A stretch of DNA of 64,000 bases, from positions 5,579,001 through 5,643,000 of the forward strand of contig NC_066594.1 in the NCBI RefSeq assembly GCF_905475345.1, written 5' to 3'. Below the pieces are notes generated by a model that saw nothing but the letters and a program-made list of their open reading frames with translations, made no database searches and was not told the DNA's origin. Of the stretch, positions 38,375 through 51,065 are shown one piece after another (the stretch's first letter is position 1; each line of letters begins with the position of its first letter). The DNA comes from Vespula vulgaris (taxonomy: Eukaryota; Arthropoda; Insecta; Hymenoptera; Vespidae). The translations under genes and the position numbers were made by a program.

Positions 38375-38869
38375 AAAGGATAAAAATGAAAAATAATCTA
38401 AATAAATTTATAGGTATGTCCTTCGCGTAAAAGGACCATCGGAACAGGCGTTATAGTCTTTACTTTCCTCTAATTCTATTTTCTTCGCACGTGCGCATGA
38501 ACGAGCTCAAAGGTCGAAGTCTAGGATGCAAGTTAAATCCATTTTGCTGGTAGTATACGAGGCGCGGTCGGCCAATGGCGAGTTTCCGACGACGACGGTG
38601 GCTCCTATATTTCAACTTAATTAAGCTGGCGTTTACATTATCGAATTTATATTTTAATAACCACGATTTAATGCGCGGCCTTGCGGCGCCACCTCGGCTA
38701 CAGTTACTCCTCCGTGGCGTAAAACCACGAGCTGCATTAAAGCTAAGATAAAAATGAAATCCTTTTCTCTCTTTCCTTCATCGAATCGATTTCTACAAAC
38801 ACCACCTTCTTTGGTGTTATTCAATTTTAAATTCGATATCTAATAAACTACGATTTAAAAGTAATTTAT

Positions 38870-38885
38870 TATCGATCGATCGATA
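38870..38885. repeat. Palindrome TATCGATCGATCGATA
   Basis: ATCG units forming a perfect 16-base palindrome; both ends resemble the TATCGATA element bound by the insect factor DREF. Confidence 0.8.
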
Positions 38886-39180
38886 TCTCATTCGTCCGTA
38901 ATCGATTGAAATCACACGTCTCGAAGGAACCTTTCCCTTCTGAACTCAAATCTATCAGCGCTCGAACTTTTCCCGTTTCACTCTGGGAAATGGCGGGGGT
39001 GGTGTTATTCCTGCATTTTAATTTCATCTCGGAAAATTACATCGGAATAAATATTTAAAGATCATGCAAGACCATTTTTACTTTACTTTTGGTTTGATTA
39101 AACGTTAGCCTCATAAGAAATTGTAGAATTTCTAATGAGGAGACAAAATTACATCCCTTCCCTTCGAGTAATTCCAAACT

Positions 39181-39181
39181 C

Positions 39182-39222
<41 letters not shown>

Positions 39223-39289
39223 TTCCTCCCTTCCTCTCTCCGTCTCTCTTTCTCACCCTCTCTTTCCCTCACACACACACACACACATA
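39181..39289. repeat. CT-rich tract followed by (CA)n
   Basis: CT, CCCT and CTTT units for about 90 bases, then nine CA units at 39270-39288. Confidence 0.85.
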
Positions 39290-40186
39290 AACAATATTGG
39301 TAAAGTTTCTGGTTCGCTTTTCTCCGGCGAAAAGAAGATAGCTTATGACCTTTACATTTTACTACACAACTTTCGCGTTTACTTGTAGGTCATAACAGTT
39401 AAACAACTTCGTGTTTATAATATTTATTTTTCTTTCAATGATCGTTTTCAAAGTTGAAATAATGTCAATGGGACATACGTAATTTTACTATTTGATTCAT
39501 ACGCGAGACTCGTTCGTACTCGTTCGTACTTGTTTAAACTCTTATTTGCTTTATTAAACTAGACCAACGTGTTCAAAGAATCGGCCAGTTCCTTTCTCCT
39601 GTCTATTTAGCTGACACATATCGATATTACTGTCATGAACAAGACACGTCTCGCGATTCTAGAGTTATGCCACTAGAATTCCCTTTATAGAATAGGCCAC
39701 GTATTCGACGTTTGAACGAATCCGACTAACCGAATAAATAGAATTTCCGTTTCTATAAATGTGCTCTTGCTACGGCAAACATTACTTCGTAATCAAGTTC
39801 TTCTTTCGTATTTTCACAGTTTAAAGTTCTTACAATTTTATCATAGATATGGAACAACAAACCAAGCTCGATTTCACGTTAAATTAAAATTTAGTTCCAA
39901 CGATCATTTACTCGGTACACACTTGTGCTTTTCCTCGACGATTCTATCGACTTTTTTCTTTTTTTTTTCTTTTCTTTTTTTTTTTTTCTTTTTAGTTTCT
40001 TTACCCTCGACGACGTTCTCAGGGCATGCTAGTACCTCTCTTTTCTCAACTTTCTTGATAAACGCTCATGGCAACTCCAAGGATCTTATCCGGCCAAGAA
40101 TAGGATTAGGATTTGATCCGAGTGGATCATAATTTTCCGTACAGCCAAGTATTCGGAGCTCTTGATCTAGTGCGTTCAAACGAACC

Positions 40187-40232
40187 TCTCTCTCTTTTTC
40201 TTTCTCTTTCTATTCATTTTCAATGTTTTAAC

Positions 40233-40269
<37 letters not shown>

Positions 40270-40296
40270 TCTGTCTCTCTCTCTATCGTTTTCTCT
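40187..40296. repeat. Two (CT)n tracts
   Basis: CT/CTTT run at 40187-40215 and a longer CT run at 40234-40286. Confidence 0.85.
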
Positions 40297-40479
40297 TAAA
40301 TTAGTTCATACGAAAAATTTTAATAGCTTGTTAAAATGTTTTGTTTAATTGTTTTATATAACGAACTTTGAAGTAATCGATTATACAGCATACAAACATA
40401 CATGTACATGCATTGCTAGATCTCGTTAAGGTTCGTTAAGCCAGAAAATTGTAGGAGTTAAGTAATATTTCATAAAAAA

Positions 40480-41037
40480 CTATTTTTGTTCGTTGAAATA
40501 ATCAAGTGGGCCATATATCCAGTCGGAAAAGCTCTTGTTGCTCGTGGGGAGAAAAGAAAGATGGTGGTATTTGTGAAAGGATGAGGGATGCGAATCTCTG
40601 AGTGGAATTTTCGGTAAGCTTTCGCGAAGCTTTCGACGAACGAGTCGGTCGATATAAACAACGGCGACAGAACGTAGACATAAACGGCAGATATTCTGTG
40701 CTTCTAACGCTGCGTTTCTGAAGACCTCTCGAAAAGCAAGGGGACCCTTTGGGTAAGCAACGCTCTTCAGAGATTCGTCGGCATGCTGCCTTTGATAGCT
40801 TTTCAAAGTGCGGAGGCGCGTCCATCCCATCAACACCGGAGAGTACCTTCTTCCCTGGTACCACAGTTTTCTCTTTTTCTCTTCCTTTCTCTCACTTTTA
40901 TCCTTCCCCTTTCTCTCTTTCTTTCTTGTATCTAACTCTCTATCGTCGCATACCCTTTGTACCATTTTGTGAAATGCAAAGAGGAACATGCCGTGGTTCG
41001 AGCGGTCACTTGGCACGAATTCGATATACATATACAC
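40480..41037 (-). other. 185-codon antisense open frame inside intron 1, unassigned
   Basis: On the minus strand an ATG at 41037 opens 185 codons: MYMYIEFVPSDRSNHGMFLF, a lysine/glutamate-rich run (from a CT-rich + strand stretch at 40870-40930), then GRRYSPVLMGWTRLRTLKSY and AALEAQNICRLCLRSVAVVY. Apart from the charged run it is not repeat-derived. A second frame on the same strand is open over part of it, which argues for a local lack of stops rather than selection. No known domain was seen. Confidence 0.1.
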
Positions 41038-41817
41038 ACATATATATATATGCGCTATGTACGATATGATAAGTTAGTGTGTGTGTGCGTTTGTGTGCGT
41101 GTGTGAAATGGAGAGAAAGACGGTGAAATTTTAGAGAAAGGAAAAGAAGAACGAGAGATACGTTGTACCGGACAGCTGGTTTGACATTGGATCGGTTCAA
41201 AGCTGGAACACGGAGAGAGCCTGGCATTCTATGCATGTGAAAGCTCTTCTCGACTGGATCGACCCTTGAAGGACTTTTCTCCGTGAGAACTTCTCCACAG
41301 AAAATCACTAAGGAGATTCGAGAGAAAGCTATGTACTTTCGAGCACTGGCTATGTACGTCGATGACAAATCGATACCAATCCAACTGTCGAGAGCTACAA
41401 ATTATATTTTAATAAATTCATTTCGTTTATAATGAATTAATGATCGATTTACTTTCGTTTCCCGTCGGATATTAAAAGGATTGACCTTTTGGTGGTTCGT
41501 CTTTTATACGGCGAAAAAGAGAAAGAGGAGAAAAGGAGAGAAAGAGAGATGGAATAGTAGATTTATGTATCTTACCAGCAGAAAGTGAACGTCCTCTTTT
41601 CATCTAAAAGGTAAGAAAATGTAGATAGGATTTTTTAGATGTTATACTATGATATGGTTTATAAAAAGCCTTAAGAAAAGTAATTGTCACACAAGAGATG
41701 GTTAAATACGCAAGTAGGTATTTCGAGGAGGTAAAAGAAGTATATAAAAAGTTTAGAATGGAGGAAGAACAATTGAACGGTTCTACTTAAGTTAAATCGT
41801 TTTTCGATATCGGCGAA

Positions 41818-41837
41818 AGCAGCAGCAGCAGCAGCAC
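41818..41837. repeat. (GCA)n trinucleotide repeat
   Basis: Six AGC/GCA units; an Ala run in the minus-strand frame over it is not credible protein. Confidence 0.8.
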
Positions 41838-42224
41838 AGTAATTACGAGCTTCCTTTAATGGAGGCAATTCAATCGTCTTTGTCTTCGCTCCCTGATCAC
41901 GATTTTTAATAGAAGATGGAGTTAATGGAAGGTAGACGATGATGAAGAAGATGTTGGGAAAAGGCTTGTTCAACGATCACGTTTCATTCTGGTGAACGAT
42001 GGCATGGCGAACGGTTGGGTTTGGTTAAATTTGCATATATAATTTCATGTGGCAGAAAGCGAAATTCCGTCAATAACTTATTATGCATCCACGATAGAAC
42101 GTGTCGTTCGTTTTGAATATGAATGTGAATAGATCGAACGATAATCCAAAACTAACCAGTATGCGCGTATGAAAACCTGCTCTAGTATGAAAACATATGA
42201 GCGTTCGTTGCTTGTCGAGTTATA

Positions 42225-42340
42225 ATGTTTTATTTTGTTTTTCATTCTTTCTTTTTATTTTATTCTATTTTATTTTATTTTTTTTTTCCTTTTTGGAGGG
42301 CTATTCATTTTTTTATTTTATTTTTTTCTGTTTTTCTCGA
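42225..42340. repeat. T-rich (ATTTT)n-like tract
   Basis: Runs of ATTTT and TTTTCT units on the + strand. Confidence 0.75.
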
Positions 42341-43123
42341 AAATATCAATGAGTCCGCGTCACGTAACACGTACAACGACAGGACGATATTTCTCTCTAA
42401 TTTTTATTTCGCTCGTAATGCTCTCTTCTCGTGACCATTTAATGGCTACAATTTATCCGAGAATGAACGCATTTTCTCATTATTTCGATCGTTCTGAAAA
42501 TTCGTAAATATTTGTAATATATATAAATGACTAAAAATGCCTAACGAACGTTGGGTAATTGTAGTATGAATATTTAATTAAGATTTACTTAATTCCGTAC
42601 AATGCAGTTGTGAGTAACGATTATGCGACTAATTTACAAATTATTAAGATATATCAAGCAAGTATTCCTTTATCTTTATTAGGTTTTATATATTTTTTCT
42701 TTCGGCTATCGAATCGATTAGATTATACATTATATATGTACGTGTGCGTATTACAAGAGAAATAATGAAAATATAATTTCGTTCGCGTTCGAACTAGAGA
42801 TCGATTCGATCACGAAAAATCTGTTATCGTACGAACTTTCTTTATCGATTTTTATCGATATGTTTTCCTCAGCTACAAAAAAGAAAGTTGCAAAGACTAT
42901 ATACAAAATGACGCATATCGTACAATTTACAATATACCAAAATATTATACACAATTATTCTTTCATAGAAAATCCTATATGTTTTCCATTAACTTTTACA
43001 TCTTTTATTGTGGAAAACATTATTTGTACGGTATATTAAATACCTTAGAAAACTGTTACTTGCATTCATTGTTCATCGACTTTGATTGTTTGTCGAAATT
43101 GATGCGAATGATATTATGTGCGA

Positions 43124-43218
43124 GAAAGAAAGAGAGAGAGAGAGAGAGAGTGAGAGAAGAAGGGAGGGAGGGAGAGTGAGAAAAAGACAGAGAAAAAGGA
43201 GAAAGGGAGAAAGAGAGT
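43124..43218. repeat. GA-rich tract
   Basis: GA run then GGGA and GAAA units. Confidence 0.85.
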
Positions 43219-43400
43219 TTATATTTCATAAACGTAAATCCAATAGCGGAAGCTTTTATCTTCGATATATTTTATTTCCTATTTGCCGTGTTCCATTTTA
43301 GTCGCTGCTTCGATAGACGAAACATCACGAAAACAACGTTTCCAGTTTTCATCCAATCCATTTCGCTTAACCTACTTTCCGTTTTTACCTATAGTTATAC

Positions 43401-43507
43401 ATATACATATATATATGTATGTATGTATATATATATGTATACATACATACATACACACATACATATGTATATATACAGATATATATGCGTATATATGCAT
43501 GTACAAC
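43401..43507. repeat. Alternating TA/CA/TG tract, self-complementary
   Basis: TATG and CATA units face each other around (TA)n cores, so long parts can fold back on themselves. Confidence 0.85.
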
Positions 43508-43948
43508 GACAATCAATAATAACATACCAGTCAATTTCATGTCTCTGAAAAAAAGTTCATATTCCCATCTACTTCATAGAGATAAATAGAAAAAAAATAT
43601 ATAATTGATCATATATGAAATTTGTGTATCGAATGTATTAAAAATCCTTACAAGATATGTTACAGAACACATTGTGTACACATACATTCACATAATTCAC
43701 CATACATACATTCTCACTTTGTCCTCGCGTGTTAAACAAAAGGCGAATAGGGAAAAAAAAGAGTGACCGTAGTTTTGGATCTTTTTTAATAAATTATTTC
43801 GTGAATCGTACTCAATTCTTTTTTATGACGTTGTATTATGTTGTTCGTTCTATAGAATCTGTAAATCGAAAGACAATAGAAGAATGTATGATTCAACGAA
43901 CAAATATATTTTTTCCTTTATCTTTTTTTCATTTATTTTGCTTTTAAG

Positions 43949-44214
43949 ACGCTTTGACATATGAGCTTTCAATGTTGTCGAAAATCAAAGGAAGACGTAA
44001 AATAGAAACGACAGGCGAAACAAACTCCGGCACTCCGTCAAAACGGAATATCTTCGCATGGTTACAACGACGTGCGACGAGGAAAATGCTCGCTGACTTT
44101 TCTTCGCTTCTCGAAGAGGATGCTGGCTTTCCTTTCTCGATGCACGTACTTACATACGTCGAGAAAAGAATGTGCATCGTAGATACGTTTACGACAGAAG
44201 AGGAAAAGGAACAG
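43949..44214 (+). other. Protein-like open frame with splice-like borders inside intron 1
   Basis: A long pyrimidine run ending TTTTAAG (43948) leads into 88 open codons that end at a CAG|GTACTT donor-like site (44214/44215). The frame stays open to a TAA near 44295. It reads MLSKIKGRRKIETTGETNSG, then KRNIFAWLQRRATRKMLADF, then SSLLEEDAGFPFSMHVLTYV, and contains no simple repeat. Entry would be phase 1 and exit phase 0, so it is not a frame-neutral cassette between exons 1 and 2. It would have to belong to a nested gene or introduce a frameshift. Family not recognised. Confidence 0.2.
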
Positions 44215-44395
44215 GTACTTGCGAAAAATGTCGTTATTCTGTCGTCTGCGTCTCTCTGGTTTTATAAGCTTTCTAAGATATCGAATGTCTGCTAAGTTTT
44301 ATGTGCATCTATGTATTTACCAACGTAACGTTGGCAACGACAAATATATATTTTTATAAATTTTGCAGCTTAGAAATAGCTTATTAGAAAAATCG

Positions 44396-44445
44396 ACTCT
44401 CTCTCTCTCTTTCTCTTTCTCTCTCTGTCTATCTCTTTCTCTGTG

Positions 44446-44484
<39 letters not shown>

Positions 44485-44535
44485 ATTTCTCTTTCTCTCT
44501 CTCTCTGTTTGTCTTTTTCTCTATATCTCTCTCGT
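44396..44535. repeat. Long CT-rich microsatellite
   Basis: About 140 bases of CT with CTTT and CTGT interruptions, the longest polypyrimidine repeat seen. Confidence 0.9.
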
Positions 44536-44547
44536 TTATGTTTGCAT

Positions 44548-44571
44548 ACATTCATATACGTATATGAATGT
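44548..44571. repeat. Perfect 24-base palindrome
   Basis: The half site is ACATTCATATAC, followed at once by its exact reverse complement, with no spacer; centre at 44559/44560. It lies 12 bases after the long CT tract. Confidence 0.95.
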
Positions 44572-45713
44572 CACCAATCAGAAACACGAGGAACTTCTAT
44601 CGTAAAGGTCATGTAAACATACGAAGAGCAATTTATGTTAGTCCATATATAACCTTCTTCGAGCGTACACGTAGAAATTTCCTAAGGGATAGACGAAACG
44701 ATCTCTTACGGTCCACTTAAAATCACGAAGCGCGAATTACGTTCGTTAATTCACCGGAATGGAGTGGACCCAATGGTAGCTCCAATTTGGACGAAACGTT
44801 GGATCTGTTAAAAGCGTGGTCAAAATCCTGCCGCAATTCCGGAGACGGAGAATACCTTGTGGGAACAACGTTAGCGATTCGAGGAGAAGAAGAGAGGAAG
44901 AGAAAGAGAGATGGAATAAAAGAAGTCAAGAGAAGGTAACGACATTTTTTGGTATACTTTTTCACTCGAACCGTACAAAGTTTAATTACCTAGTTATCAC
45001 GTTTTGTTGCGTTACGCGTTTTAGAACGTTAATTCTAACTTTTCGCCAACGGCCGAGCTTTTCTCCAACTAGAGTACGCAACAGAGTGAAACAAAAAAAA
45101 AAGAGAGAGGGAGAGAAAGAGAGAGAAAGAACGTAGCTAACTTGTAGACTAGCTTCCAGTGTGCATGGATAGGTCAGCGAGATTTTTTTGCACGTTGAAT
45201 GGAAAACAAAACAAACAAAAAAATAGTTGGAACATCGATCACACAGGGCGAGCGTCGTTTGGTGTCTTTTATTTACGTGAAACATAACTTCGTTACACAC
45301 GACCTAAACCTGATTTCTGATTTTGAATCAAATCATACCGGAAAAGTTTTCCATCCGATATAATTTGATTTCGAACGACATGAATCTCTCTAGCTGAAAT
45401 GGTTGATCATGGTTGAAAGCGAGTAATATAACGAGTTTGAGAAAAGACGAGGTGGTTAGAAAGAAATAGGAAAAATACAGAATTAGTTTTTCAAGCGTAC
45501 GTATCACTACCTTCGGTAATTATAAACGGAATTTTCTTTAAACAAAGAGTTTGCAATTAGCGGCTTAATAACTTGGTCGCTTTGTAGAAATTGATTAGAA
45601 AGCAATGACTGGCGAATGAGGTTTGCAAGTACGAACGTAAGGACTTTCGCAAAAGGAGAGAATTTCTCTATTGTCTAACCTGCAGGGACTTCTCCACCTC
45701 TATCTCCTTCACC

Positions 45714-45715
<2 letters not shown>

Positions 45716-45752
<37 letters not shown>
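45716..45752. repeat. (CT)n microsatellite
   Basis: About 34 bases of pure CT. Confidence 0.9.
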
Positions 45753-45919
45753 ACTGTCGGCTAAGCCAATTATCGGGCCAGCGGAAATACGGAGCTTCGG
45801 CGAAGACTAATTTATGCCGGCTTCCTTGTGTGTGATTCCGCTCTGAGATCGGAAATGTTTCCTGATTACCATACCTCGAGTTTCCAGGAAAGCCGACGAC
45901 AATCGTTTCAAGTGATCCC

Positions 45920-45921
<2 letters not shown>

Positions 45922-45956
<35 letters not shown>
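45922..45956. repeat. (CT)n microsatellite
   Basis: About 30 bases of pure CT. Confidence 0.9.
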
Positions 45957-47186
45957 ATTCGATTCGTTTCGCGAATATAGCTATGCTTAAGTTAGGGTCT
46001 CTGCAAATCCTCGAACGATACCACTACTATCGCTGCTTTTTCGATCCATGAATGTTAGGTAAGCAATTCGCCACTCCTATAATAAAGTACGTTTCCGTAT
46101 TTACGAATCGATATAACCGCATACCGAAATCATTGAAAAAATATAACTTGATTGATAATTAATTTAGTTTTAATATTATACAGAGTTCTCTATGTCTATA
46201 GAAAAGAAAGCAAGAAAGCATCGCGATGGTAATTTTATCTTGGCATCTTGAATATTTTATAGTCGTCTATTTCCAGAAGGATGAACTTTTGGCCCAGAAA
46301 ACTAAGGTGGTTAACTTTACCAGAATTCGGTTAAATTACTCCCAGTGTAAATTCGAGTTCCATCCGTCTTGCCGTTTTCCTCGCATCACACTTTCTCTTC
46401 TCCTTCGGCGAGCTCAACAGTTTCTTGATATTCTTATCTCGGGATGAATGAAATAATCCTCTAAGAAATGAAGTATGATTAATTTCAAAGAAATACGCTT
46501 GAACGATTACGCGTTAAACTCAAACACTTATTATGAAGGCAAAAGTTAGAGAAACGGAGGTAGAATGAGTGCTTTTTAAAATCTTTAGTCTCTATTCACC
46601 ATTATAGTAACTTTTCCTTGGATATTAACTATGTATAACAGCTATAGTGATTTTCCTACTTTGTATCGTAGATTACTAACATAAAAGTATATATTATTAT
46701 TTTGTAATAATCTTCGATTCGCGTTTGTTAAAGTGTTTAATAAAAGAACGATTAAGAACAGTATGAAATGGCATTACGATGAATTTACATATCTAACATT
46801 TCACGATAGCCTCACGTTATCCTTTTGTCTTGATACGCTAATACAATTAGTACGCAATCCATGCCAGAGCTATTCGTACAACGATACAGCTTTAGGTCCA
46901 GTTCTACCATAGAGAAAGGGATAAGATGATTCCATTTCGGTATAAAGGCGGATGTACAGGCAATTGCATTGCGCATCGATTAACCTCATTTCCGGGACGA
47001 CTGATACAACGTTAGACCCCTATTAAAGGTTTTAATGTCGAGAAAGTTCAAGGGATAAGAAACAGATTAAGGAAGAATTTGATCGGAAGAAAATAAAGAT
47101 AAAGATGAGATAAGATAAAATGACTAACTCGATTTGATATTCTGAAGAAATCTAAAAAGATAAAGAAAAAAGGAGCAGGTAGAATA

Positions 47187-47224
<38 letters not shown>

Positions 47225-47226
47225 CA
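47187..47226. repeat. (TG)n-(TA)n compound repeat
   Basis: Nine TG units pass directly into about ten TA units. Confidence 0.9.
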
Positions 47227-48540
47227 GATATACCGAAGTTAATACTGCAAGGAGTCTGGATAGGTTCGACGATCATCTCTGAGGAAGATTAAAACTTCCG
47301 CTCTAGTGAACTTTACATTAGCCTTTTTTGCTACTATCTACATAGCTGCTGCGTCTTTCCTTCGTCCTACTTACTCTTTGCAAGAGCAAATAAAAAAAAC
47401 AAGTAGAAAAGATAGAAAAGAAAGGAAGAAAGAAAGAAAGACAATTTTCATTGTAATAAAATAAAATCCAAAAAGTTTCAATTTGTTAAAACAGTCCTAT
47501 AAAACTTTCGTCACGATGTGAATTCTACTTTGCAACGACAAGTAAACATATAACGGTTGTAAATAGTCAATGAAAATAAAGAGTTGAAAAGGAAAATGAA
47601 TGGGACATAACGGGGAAGACAATGGTATAGTCTTTGTAGGAGTCTGAAATAAGACGAAATGTAATAGATGGAGTCTCTCTAGAGAACACCACAAATCAAA
47701 TATTTTTTTCACTTGAAAAACTTTCGATTAATTACTATGAAACCATTTAACAATGTTCTCGATTCGTACTAAATAATCTATAAATAACGAGTTAATCTTT
47801 AATTATTTTGAATTGTGAAAATAAATATGATTCGATGAAGATAACATCTTTCTTTTTTTTGTAATACTATTTATGAATTTTTAAATTATTAGTAGAAAAT
47901 TAATACTTCAACTTTCGACGAGAGATAAACTATAATTTCATTGGAGCTAACTCGAATTTATCCATGTAGGTATTTACATATGTAAATTTTAAGTTAAACC
48001 CATGGAATAGAATACTTGTGAAAATGATGCATCCTCACGTATATGAATGGCTATCGTACCTAATTTAAACGTAAAACGTATATTTCTAATCTTGATCAAG
48101 TCAATTTAATTGAATCATTTATATACTTCTACATTTTTCTCATAAGTAATATACATCATTAAATTCGTTAACTTCTGATTCAAATACGTTTAATTAATAT
48201 TTTGTTCAATGTTAAACTGCTTAAAGATTCAAATATCGATGTAATATATTATATTCGTAGATTATTATTATCACTGTTAGCTCATAGATGGAAACGTATT
48301 CAGTTAACACGTGTCTCGGTGTTTGTTTGTATGGCGAAAGAAAATTGTAAGAGAGAAAATAACCAAGGAAGAGAAGGAAGAAAATTTTTATTGTAATAAT
48401 CGCGATGATCTCAACTGTTAAGGGATGCCATTTGGAAAGTAGGTAATGTCTTTGCATCGTTTATACATAAGCGGTTCACCTTGCATTTTCACGTTCGCTG
48501 CATAAATGTGATACTGTGTTGCTCGTAGAACAGAAAGGAA

Positions 48541-48628
48541 GATATATATGTATATGTATGTATATATATATATTTATGTATATATATATACACATATATA
48601 TATATATAAAGAAAGAGAGAGAGAGAGA
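48541..48628. repeat. (TA)n cluster ending in (GA)n
   Basis: TATG and TA units for about 65 bases followed by about nine GA units. Confidence 0.85.
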
Positions 48629-50926
48629 GATAAGAGGAAGAGTGTAAGATAAGCAGAAGCTAAAGGAAGGATAGAAGAGGATAGAAGTATATAAGCTTGT
48701 TCGCCGGCTTGCAGAAACGTAATGGGTCCTGTTTCTGCTTCTTGCCTGAGATAATAAGGAATGATATTAGGATTATTAAAGAGCCTATCAGCACGCGCCT
48801 CTTGCCACTTCACATTTCGGAGGTAAAGATCCTTACTAAAGATTTCGAGTGTTTTATTTTAACCGTGAATGATACCTTTCGCGAAAGCTATATCTGAGAA
48901 AAGTAATGGAAACATTGCAAAATTATTATTTTGACGTTTTTAAAATCGAACGATAGGTAATTTCAATGCAAGGTCGTTGAACTTTAATCCTATTTAATAT
49001 TAAACGATCGTATCGTAATACTTTTTATTTTTCGTTAATCGTTTTATATCGTTCATAAGTTGCCCATCGTCAAATATTACTTTTATTTTTCTCATATTTT
49101 TTTTTCACAATTTTTGATATAAATGAAAATCCCACTTAAAAAAAGGAATAAATGTACTCTTTAAATGGATGTGAGCTCGATCTAATAAAGCAACTTCCGG
49201 ATTCATGAATATATTTCATTTTTAATGCGAAAAAGGATAAAGAAATATGTAAAATTATAAAACATGTTGGAAAAACTGTCAGATAAAGAAAGAAAAGCAA
49301 AATATTAAACAGACGAAGATAACGAAAAAAATAGATTTAATTGTATCAAATTTGATTAAAATATTTATTGCTTTCAGATAAAAAACGTTCATCAAATATT
49401 TGCCTTTGCAAATATTATCTTCCACGTATACGCATCTTAAAGTTTAACGACTTGAGCATGAAAATAACAATGAGCACGAAAGCAGCGTGTTTTATACAAT
49501 TGTTCGATTAAGATATTCGTAAGGGAAAGGAGGTAAAAGCAGGTAAAGGTAAAGAGATAAGAAAACCTAAAAAAACAGTAATATAATCGTAAAACAAAAA
49601 AAAAAGAAAGCGTACCGTTCGCCTTGTTCGCGTCAATTTTTATTTTTTTTCCTTCCTTTTTTCTCTTTTTATTATTACTACAGTATATAAATAAAATGTT
49701 ATGCACGTTTTATATCGCGTGTTAAGTACGTTAAGTCTGACCAGTGCCGAGAATAATTACTTGATGTAGAAGAAGCATTTACTTAAGCAAGTACGTATTT
49801 TTACTTGGAAATAATTCGACAGAATTTTTAAAAGAAGTTAACCTGTTACAGCGGACACGATCTTTTGTAGTCGGGGCCTCGCATGCTTACTGTAGGTTAA
49901 GTAACTTTAAGTAGGAACGATTTGTCGGCTTTACGAGCCATCGAAGTGACTAACGATGTCACGGAGTATATGGTACTGTAATGGGTGAGATGTACCCTCC
50001 TGTTGGATACCATCTTATGTACCTCATAACTCGGCCAAGGATGAGAAAAATGCTGTTGGATTATTTTGATTTACTTGGTGAGCATGTGCCGGTGACGGAG
50101 AAGAGGGGGTAGTCAGAAAGAAGTATGAAAAAAAGAAGAAGAAGAGAGAATGGGAGAAAGAGAAAGAGAGAAAAGTTTTTCTCATAAATTTCCTTTATTA
50201 GGACACTCAAAGAATTCGTACTCATCAAAAACGAAGAAGATAACAATTTTTTCAAAGGGAAATAAATTAATAAATATATATCTATATATATATATATATA
50301 TCCCATCGATGAATATTTTTCTTCTTTATTTAAAAATTTTTTTCTTCTTCTTCTTTTCTTTAATTTTTTTTCTGTGAATATTTCGAGGCAAACGATATTT
50401 TATACTGTTCTTTCTCTCTATCTCTATCTCTCTGCCTTCCTGAAAATAGATGGTATGTAACGAAGGGAGAAACAACGGCTGCAGCAGCTCATTAGTACTC
50501 AATATATCGCGAAGCGATGACACGCAGATGGAACGACTAAACGCGTACGATTCTCAGCTGGCGACGTGTCGTTCTCAGCTTTCATACATGTATACATAGT
50601 CAACAGTCGCAAACGTTTCGCGAGACCAATAGCGAACATCTGCAAATAATGATCGGCAATGTACGTTCGCTCGCTTACTCGCTCTACCTTCCTCCCATAC
50701 TCTCTGATCTCTCAGTAAATTATCGATATTTCTCATAAACGATGAACGAACGCACGAGAAAGCGAGCGGACGGAAAAGCGACCAAACGGGAAAGTGAGCG
50801 AACGAAAAGCCACGCAAATACCTTACTCTTGGATTTATATAGGGTTGTGATCGATTCTCAAACGATACGACGTACACCTATTTCTCTCGTGTTCACTGTT
50901 CGATGAATCGAAAAAAACAGGAATAT

Positions 50927-50927
<1 letters not shown>

Positions 50928-50965
<38 letters not shown>

Positions 50966-51031
50966 ACGTAAAAATTAAATCCTAGATTACGCGACTCGTC
51001 GAGAGTAATGAAGTGTATTCCAATCGAATTT

Positions 51032-51064
<33 letters not shown>
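50928..51064. repeat. Two (GA)n microsatellites about 70 bases apart
   Basis: GA runs at 50928-50963 and 51031-51064 in the same orientation, with unique sequence between. Confidence 0.9.

Positions 51065-51065
<1 letters not shown>

Noticed and set aside
46278..46447. Acceptor-like TATTTCCAG followed by an open frame (KDELLAQKTK...)
   Set aside because: No good donor and no recognisable protein; the ORF has a poor start and ends in an ordinary Leu/Arg-rich stretch.
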